This document shows, piece by piece, positions 57,781 to 64,000 of a DNA stretch of 64,000 nt. Source of the stretch: Leptasterias polaris (taxonomy: Eukaryota > Echinodermata > Asteroidea > Forcipulatida > Asteriidae). The notes under the pieces are model-generated. The model ran no database searches. It was given only the letters and a program-made list of their open reading frames with translations, and was not told the origin of the DNA. Position 1 is the stretch's first letter; the number at the start of each line of letters is the position of its first letter. The stretch spans positions 806,001-870,000 of the forward strand of contig JAZGTN010000089.1 of assembly GCA_037783415.1 (NCBI GenBank). The letters run 5' to 3'. Both the position numbers and the translations under genes were made by a program.

Positions 57781-59805
57781 TTGTGTAGACTTTGCATGAG
57801 ACCAGTGTCTGAAGACTTTGTCTGCCCACCATCTTTTCGGTTCTTGCTATAAACACTCGTGCACTACCGAGACATGGAAGCAATCATTAATCAATATGTC
57901 CGTTTGAAATTAATATATTGAAGAGACGAGTTAATTCAAATTTTCTGAAGCTTGCGGACCTTTAAATTCAAAACAATCATGATCTTTTAGGAATTATATA
58001 AAGTACCAATTATATCGATACTTAACAAAAAATACCTTTAACTGAATGTGCTTTACACACATAGATAGAAAGCAAAGGAAAGCTCGTGGCGTAATCCGTT
58101 ACTTTCTCACATTTCACACCTCATTCTTCCCGCGATATCGTCAGACTCCACAAACCAACACGCTCGCTAGCTACTCTAAATCTCTCTCAACGCCAAGACT
58201 GCATTTGAAGTGGCCGAAGGTAGGGTGACATGAACTAACTACATGCTCTTGTTGACGGCTGAATGTGTGCTTAAACACACTGCCTTCTCTCCCTCTATCG
58301 CACTCTCTCTATTTAGCATATCACGATCTTGTTTTGATGAAAACAAACATCGTACGCTTGCCGACGATCCAACGCATGGCGAGAACTTATTCCTAATCTC
58401 ATCTTATAAGTCTCGCGAAGACGAAAACAACATCGTTATATGAAAAGACGGAACATTGCCCACATGTCAAAGAGTCATAACCTTTGTGACGAATTTAAAG
58501 TAGATGACAAATATCTGTCGATGAAATATCTGTCTGAATACAACATCAGCCGTGATACATCAAGTTTGTTTCTTATTTCACGCAAATTAACAAAAACATG
58601 GCATATACAATGACATTCATATACATCCATCTTAAATATTTGTTTGTTTCGAGCCATACTTTTATTTATAGCTTTTGCCGTTCCTTTAATATTGATTTTG
58701 CTCTTAATTGTTTAAGCTAATACGCTGCAATTATTTTCTCTGTTACTTTTAATGTGTGGATTAAAAGATGGCTGATCTATTTTGTCACCACTCAATCCCG
58801 TTCTAAATAGCGCCTTCTTATGTACTGACTGATCTGACGTAATCGGTGAGGTCTATCCTTCCGTTCCAATGCCAACTTATTCGTGCAGACCATTCCCGCA
58901 ATACCCATTTTCCCAACCTTCCTAAGAAACCTAAATATATTGTAGGCCTACATATTAATCGTCAAACTTTTGGCTGTCATAATTGTTCATAAGTTTATAG
59001 TTTAATATTTTAACTAACTTGCATTCCACTTTGCATCGTTTCCTTATTGTATCTAACTAATTTGAATAATATTAGCTTATTAACAACAGTTTTGTGTATT
59101 TGGCCACTTATATCCTTTCTAATTGTTCATTACGCATTTAGCATCTCATTAGAACTTACAATCCGTTGTGTAAATCTGCAAGACTTAATTTCCATTTCTA
59201 CTTAACTTTTTGTCTAATTCGATGTTGACTCTTTTTCCACGTCCGTCCGTCTGCCCGACCATTTTGCTCTATAATCACTTTCCATCCATTTTTGACCTCG
59301 CTTTGACCTCTTCTCTACCATTACGTCATCATTTCCCCACCCTTTTCTCACATTCTTGTTTTCGCCGTCCCGAACCAAATTGACATATTACGCCCCTCAT
59401 AAATATTCAAACATCCTTCCTGACGTCCCAACTTCTTTCCATTTCGTATTCGTTATTCAATTTATTCTATTCATCATTTTCCTCATTTGTTATTATCTTT
59501 ACTCATTTTCCTTTTCATCGTTCTTTTTCATCGTTCCTTTTCATGATCTTCTTTTTTCAAACATTTATATGTTGCCATGCCCCTCGCTTGCTTCATTCCG
59601 AACACGCCCTTCTCCTTAACCCCAACTTGCCCCGCCCCTTCGTCTCTATTTCTTCCAATCAGGTTACAGCAATCTAGCCGGAACGACCCCCTTGTTGTAC
59701 CAGAAGCCTATCGGTATGTCTTGACGATCCACCAACACAAAGGCACAAACTGAAAATAAAAAACAACAAATGTATCCCTCCTGCAAACACAATCATTGGC
59801 GTCCA

Positions 59806-59945
59806 GTGAAGTAGTGAATTCCCGTGAAATCCCGTGAAACCCATTATATCCAGTGAAGTCCCGTAAACTCCCGTACAATTTTGTTCACTCCCCCAGCGTG
59901 AAATCCCGCCAAGTTCTGTAATCTCGTGTAAATTCCCACCTGATG
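59806..59945. repeat. Degenerate short tandem repeat of TCCCGTGAAA-like units
   Basis: TCCCGTGAAATCCCGTGAAA and variants (AGTCCCGTAAACTCCCG, GTGAAATCCCGCC) recur at 10-14-bp intervals with drift. Confidence 0.6.
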
Positions 59946-60849
59946 TAAGACCCGTATAGTATTTATACCCTATAGTGTATGAGTGGTGTATGTGTCGGAA
60001 ATAGACGTCTCAATGTCAGCTTCGCTTTTGCAGAGTTTGGGTTTCTAACCCGTGGTCTAGTCCCTGCCTCTCAACTATAACACCTGTCCGAGCTATAATG
60101 CACCCACATCTTGTTTTGTGGGATTAATTTCGCGTTGTGTCCCCCATAACTGTGTGTGATTTTTAGTTGACTGCGTTTTCTAATTTTTTCAAAAGACAAG
60201 TCAGTCCAGTTAATCCCCTTTCCCCGTACTAACAGATGTCAGTCAGTTTTTCCAAAGATTTTAATTTCATTATTTTATGATCAATATTCAGTGGTTTTGT
60301 TTACGTAAAGTACTGAATATTATGCATTTCGATTGTATGGAACTAGTGTTCCAGGGTTGTTTATCAGCGGTTGTCTCACAAGTGTTTGTTAGACCGCGTG
60401 AACGCACTTCGTGGACACCCCTTGAAATACATCACAAGGGACGTTCCATAGATCCATCAGATCACCTCCATGCTTGCTTGAAGGTCCAAGCTCGGACCGT
60501 ACTCGGGGGAAACAAGCTTAATCCAAAATGCCCTCAGATTATTGCCGTACGGTAAATGAAAGGCGCTTGACGTAAACATGGTTGTAAATCTCAGTTATGA
60601 CATTTCAATTATAAATACCACTATGATTAACGATAAAGTCCATTTAATCTTTGATGCTTATAAAGGTAATAATTTAATAACGGAAATACTGGACGTGGTT
60701 AAATACAGGGCGAGACATGTCCATTAAGCCGCTTATAATATCATTCAGTGTACAGTAAACTTGACATGCAACTCAATCTAGACAGCCTCTTTAATGTTCT
60801 TTTAACTCGGTATACCAATATTAACCCTCTTGTTTGACACTGCCTTTAA

Positions 60850-60865
60850 CCCCCCCCCCCCCCCC
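60850..60865. repeat. Poly-C run (16 bp)
   Basis: A homopolymer of C following CACTGCCTTTAA, which resembles the end of the family A MITEs. It may sit on a decayed MITE border. Confidence 0.85.
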
Positions 60866-61668
60866 TTCTTATTCAGATTATACTGTACACATATGAGATT
60901 TCCCTGCAGGTGTTATGCATCGCAGCAGTCGTAATGTCATAAACAAATAAAGGGGCAAATTGTGGAATTTGGATAAAGTACGAGGATTTTTCCGCCCGAG
61001 GCTCTGAGCACGGCGCAGACGAGAGTACCGTAATTATCTAAATTTTCTCGGCCGACGCCGCACTGCTATTCATGGTCTTGTGTCTCGGTGGTCTGACGTG
61101 TGCTCCCGGTCTAAAGTCTGCACACGTTGTTGATTTACAACAGTTTCAATCTCCCATAATCATTATAGGATCATAATGTTATTAAATACATACATCTAAA
61201 GAAAAAACGAGTGTTTATTTCTATTTAAGTACACAATACTGCACCCCGTGAATCTTAAGGTCGTCTTCGATTGTTCTGAGGCGATCAAATCACCATTTTA
61301 GTCTTCAAGATGACAGTCATTCAAACACAACAACAGCACAAAAAGCAAGCGGATAACAACCGAACGGCTTTGCCATCGTTTCCATGGCAATGAGAGGACA
61401 ACATCCTGCCAAACTGACGAGTTTCCCTGATTCTGTTGCTATATCTCTCTTGAGGATAAATGTCTCTAAATAAAATATATAAGATGTTGGAGACCGCCGA
61501 GTAGCTTCCTTACAGGATTTTAGCTCAAAGATGAATTCACACAGGTAGAAAGTCTCTAGGAGAAATAACACTGACAACCAAATTTACGACTGTATGATTC
61601 TTTCCTTAAACCGTTCTCTGTAAATGGAAGAAAACACTGCTTGCCAACCAAGAGGACATGTGGTATAA

Positions 61669-61745
61669 ATGCAATACAAATAGTTAATGGCCTGACGTTT
61701 CGACCCTATAGAGTCTTTCTTGCACCCGACTTTAAAAAGTATAGA
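61669..61745 (-). mobile_element. Fragment resembling Penelope-type / retroelement untranslated sequence
   Basis: The minus strand reads GAAAGACTCTATAGGGTCGA followed by AACGTCAGGCCATTAAC. The GACTC/GGGTC pair forms a short stem before GAAACGTC. From memory, this kind of segment recurs widely in echinoderm genomes near Penelope-like elements, which carry hammerhead-type motifs. The canonical CUGAUGA box is not present here, so self-cleavage is not expected. The identification is tentative. Confidence 0.3.
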
Positions 61746-62859
61746 TGTGGCTAAGGATTAGGAACCACCAGCCACGTTTCTGCATGCATGAGTTTTCTAC
61801 AAGCAGATTAAAAATGCCCATAAGCCCTAGCCATTATGAACATTATATTGTTCTTTTTAAGTCCAGGGAAATCCCTTAATATAATAGTGGAAATGCAATG
61901 TAATTGAACATGTGGTAGAAACACATTAGATATATGATCAATCATTGTAATGAACTATATGCGAAGGTTGACTCAAGTAAAAGTGCATCCATCGACGTTT
62001 AGTCGTATATGAACAGTTTTACAAATGAGCGGTGCAGGAAGGTCGAGGAAGTTTAAGGGATATTTAGCTTTCAGTCATTATTCCTATAATAACTATTTTT
62101 GTAAAAAAAAACGTGTTTGTTATTATTTGTTTTCGTTGGGTGTTTAATAGAAGTGTGAAATAATGTTTGCCGAGTTTTGAGTTTCCTCTGTCGTTTTTTG
62201 ATGAGTAGATTCATTGATATCATGTAAAACAAAAATACAAAAAAATAGCACGTGAAATAGGCCATCTCATTTTAGTGAACAAACAACAGTTTTAGATCAT
62301 TTCCGGGGTTGTGTGTGCGTCGAAGAGGCAATCGAAGAAGTGATACGATTTTAGGGTCTGTCAAATCTATTTTATCGACTGAGACAGTATTTTAGACTGA
62401 GCTTGAGGAATGATACCGGAATAATACCGGTATGGACTTAAGTCAATTATTGTTTATATTGCAAAATAATCGACATTTTTTCTTTCAATAAATAGCAATC
62501 TTGTACTTTAAACATGGGAAAATTACTTTTTTTTTAAGTACAAGATTTAATACAATGATGTTTCTCGAAGGTTCTTTCAATGGTTGTGTCCATTTATAAA
62601 CTAGATAAATCCAGCCCTTTATTGTGGGTTCCTCAGCGATCATCTTGAAGATTGGGGCCTCTTCCTCTATGATGAGATTCTGCCTGTTCCTTCCTTCAGG
62701 GAGGCAGACCCTAATGCCATGATGAACACTACCCTTCCATAGATTGCTACTCGTTGATTGATATGAATGCTTGCGACTTTAAACACGTAGAGACCAGGAA
62801 CCTCTTACATTAAATATCATTTGTATCGTCAGCCAATCTGGTTTGGATGTTACTACCGG
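61746..62859. other. Intergenic or intronic sequence, no gene seen
   Basis: AT-rich unique sequence without a recognisable exon. Confidence 0.5.
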
Positions 62860-63180
62860 TTCACTTACTCTCCCTGGATCAAGATAAGGCACGGCATCTT
62901 GTTAATGCAAAACTGATTTTATGTTTGAATCAAGAAAATGTACATCATCAGTAAATGAAATACTTTTACCTTTACTTATAGTCTCTTTGGACCTTTGGTT
63001 ATAGACTTCACAAGTCGAGGGGACGGCATTTGTTGATGCAAAATTGTTTTACTTTTATATTTACTCTTTTTGAGTCAAGATAGGGTACAGCACAAGTTGA
63101 GGCAAAACTCCATCAATATGCTTAATAGTCTCTTTGAATGAAGAGATTGCACAGCACTGGTTATTGTGAAACTACTTAAA
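62860..63180. repeat. Degenerate tandem repeat, about four copies of 65-100 bp
   Basis: Each copy has a variant of TAGTCTCTTTGAATCAAGAT, then a GGCACGGCA-like core, TTGTTGATGCAAAACT and a T-rich end (62866, 62980, 63054 and 63125 onward). Copies differ greatly, so the array is old. Confidence 0.5.
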
Positions 63181-63277
63181 TATTTTGTTCCTGTCGATTG
63201 TAATGTGTGTGTTTATGTTGGCTGATACATTTGCTTCGTGGTCGGCATTTGAATGCACCGTCGACTTGTGAAGTCTA
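63002..63277. repeat. 17-bp perfect inverted repeat spanning 276 bp
   Basis: TAGACTTCACAAGTCGA at 63002-63018 and TCGACTTGTGAAGTCTA at 63261-63277 are exact reverse complements. GGCATTTG follows both in the same direction nearby (63024 and 63243). They may be the ends of a small fold-back element overlapping the degenerate repeat. Confidence 0.65.
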
Positions 63278-64000
63278 ATCATACAACATAACTTCGCTCT
63301 TTACCCCCGCCTTACTCAACGCAACCTAGCACGGCTGAGATGTCACCTAATTAAACCCCAACATAATCCCACACTATGCAATCGATTCATTTCAATAAAT
63401 TAGAGTGGTTAATTATCAACCACACAGCTAGACAACACAACACGTATCTGTAGCTATCCACCCTAGTGTGCTATAATGTGTTGACATTGTGAAATTGCTA
63501 CCACAGTTCTGTGAAGTCATATTTACAAAGAAGTGCAGCAAAACACATCAACTTTCGTTACTATTTAATCTTATAAATAGACGTGATTAAGCTTGTTTAT
63601 CTAAGTAAAGTTAGCTAAGCAGACCTATTTTTGTTTTTGCGTAGTATTTATTCACTTCATCTACACTGTAATCCATGACAACATTGATGAAACCAGGCAG
63701 GATTCCTCTGCTTTCGCTCCACCCCTCTTTTTCTCTTCTTTCTCTTCGTTCTTAATTACTAGAAGATTAGAATAATGTTTCAATAAAACTTTAACCAATG
63801 ATGCATCACTTATGATGAGTATTCCAGTTTACTCGAAATTAAAAATCAAAGAACATACTGCGTCAAACTGCAAAGCCAAGATCTATAGGGCTTCATATTC
63901 GAGAATGCATTATTAATGAGTCGAACTCCACTCCCTTTTTCTGTAACGGCGTGTTCGTTGAGGGAAGAGGAGTAAATCATTTATTCAAATGGCTTTATTT
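63278..64000. other. Window end, no gene seen
   Basis: AT-rich unique sequence with no recognisable exon or repeat. Confidence 0.5.

Larger units (their letters stand above)
57781..61668. other. Intergenic or intronic sequence, no gene seen
   Basis: AT- and pyrimidine-rich (58.6-59.7 kb is T/C-rich on plus). It contains the repeat at 59806 and a poly-C run at 60850. Open frames here have no recognisable motif. Confidence 0.5.

Overview
This window looks like animal nuclear DNA, most likely from an echinoderm and plausibly a sea star. Genes are sparse, exons are short with GT/AG borders, and introns and spacers are long, AT-rich and full of repeats. The species assignment is inference. It rests on the deuterostome-like G9a/GLP protein, a CR1/L2-like LINE with a 2A-like peptide of the kind described in sea urchin retrotransposons, and many dispersed TAGGCCTA palindromes.

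Left end (1-7.1 kb, + strand): the last two coding exons of a G9a/GLP histone H3K9 methyltransferase (EHMT), carrying the end of the SET domain and the post-SET cysteines. A 3 kb intron between them holds two minisatellites, a 41-bp duplication and a pre-miRNA-like hairpin. The putative 3' UTR or downstream flank carries a 15-copy 39-bp minisatellite.

Middle (7-45 kb): mostly non-coding. It holds a near-perfect palindromic MITE (8.3 kb), three of the four TTAA-flanked MITEs of a related family, a truncated SINE and a 1 kb terminal-inverted-repeat element (38.4-39.4 kb). It also holds one almost full-length LINE on the minus strand (31.8-35.9 kb) with an uninterrupted open frame for an apurinic-type endonuclease and reverse transcriptase. 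A CpG-rich stretch at 11.5-12.3 kb precedes a possible first coding exon (12743-12851). A second possible first exon, starting with a signal-peptide-like segment, lies at 41502-41733.

Right part (45-64 kb): one confident but unrecognised internal exon (45685-46024, +), with a minisatellite packed with splice-donor-like motifs just upstream. Next come a full tRNA-Leu-derived SINE, two MITE-like elements, a 16-copy homogeneous 40-bp satellite, a fragment resembling Penelope-type untranslated sequence, and a degenerate tandem repeat. No other gene could be supported. The candidate first exons at 12.8, 18.7 and 41.7 kb all end in phase 1, which is the phase the 45685 exon needs. Alternative promoters for one gene are therefore possible but unproven.

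No prokaryotic operon, CRISPR array, rRNA or functional tRNA gene was seen. No computation was available, so repeat family names and exon calls come from reading the sequence by eye.
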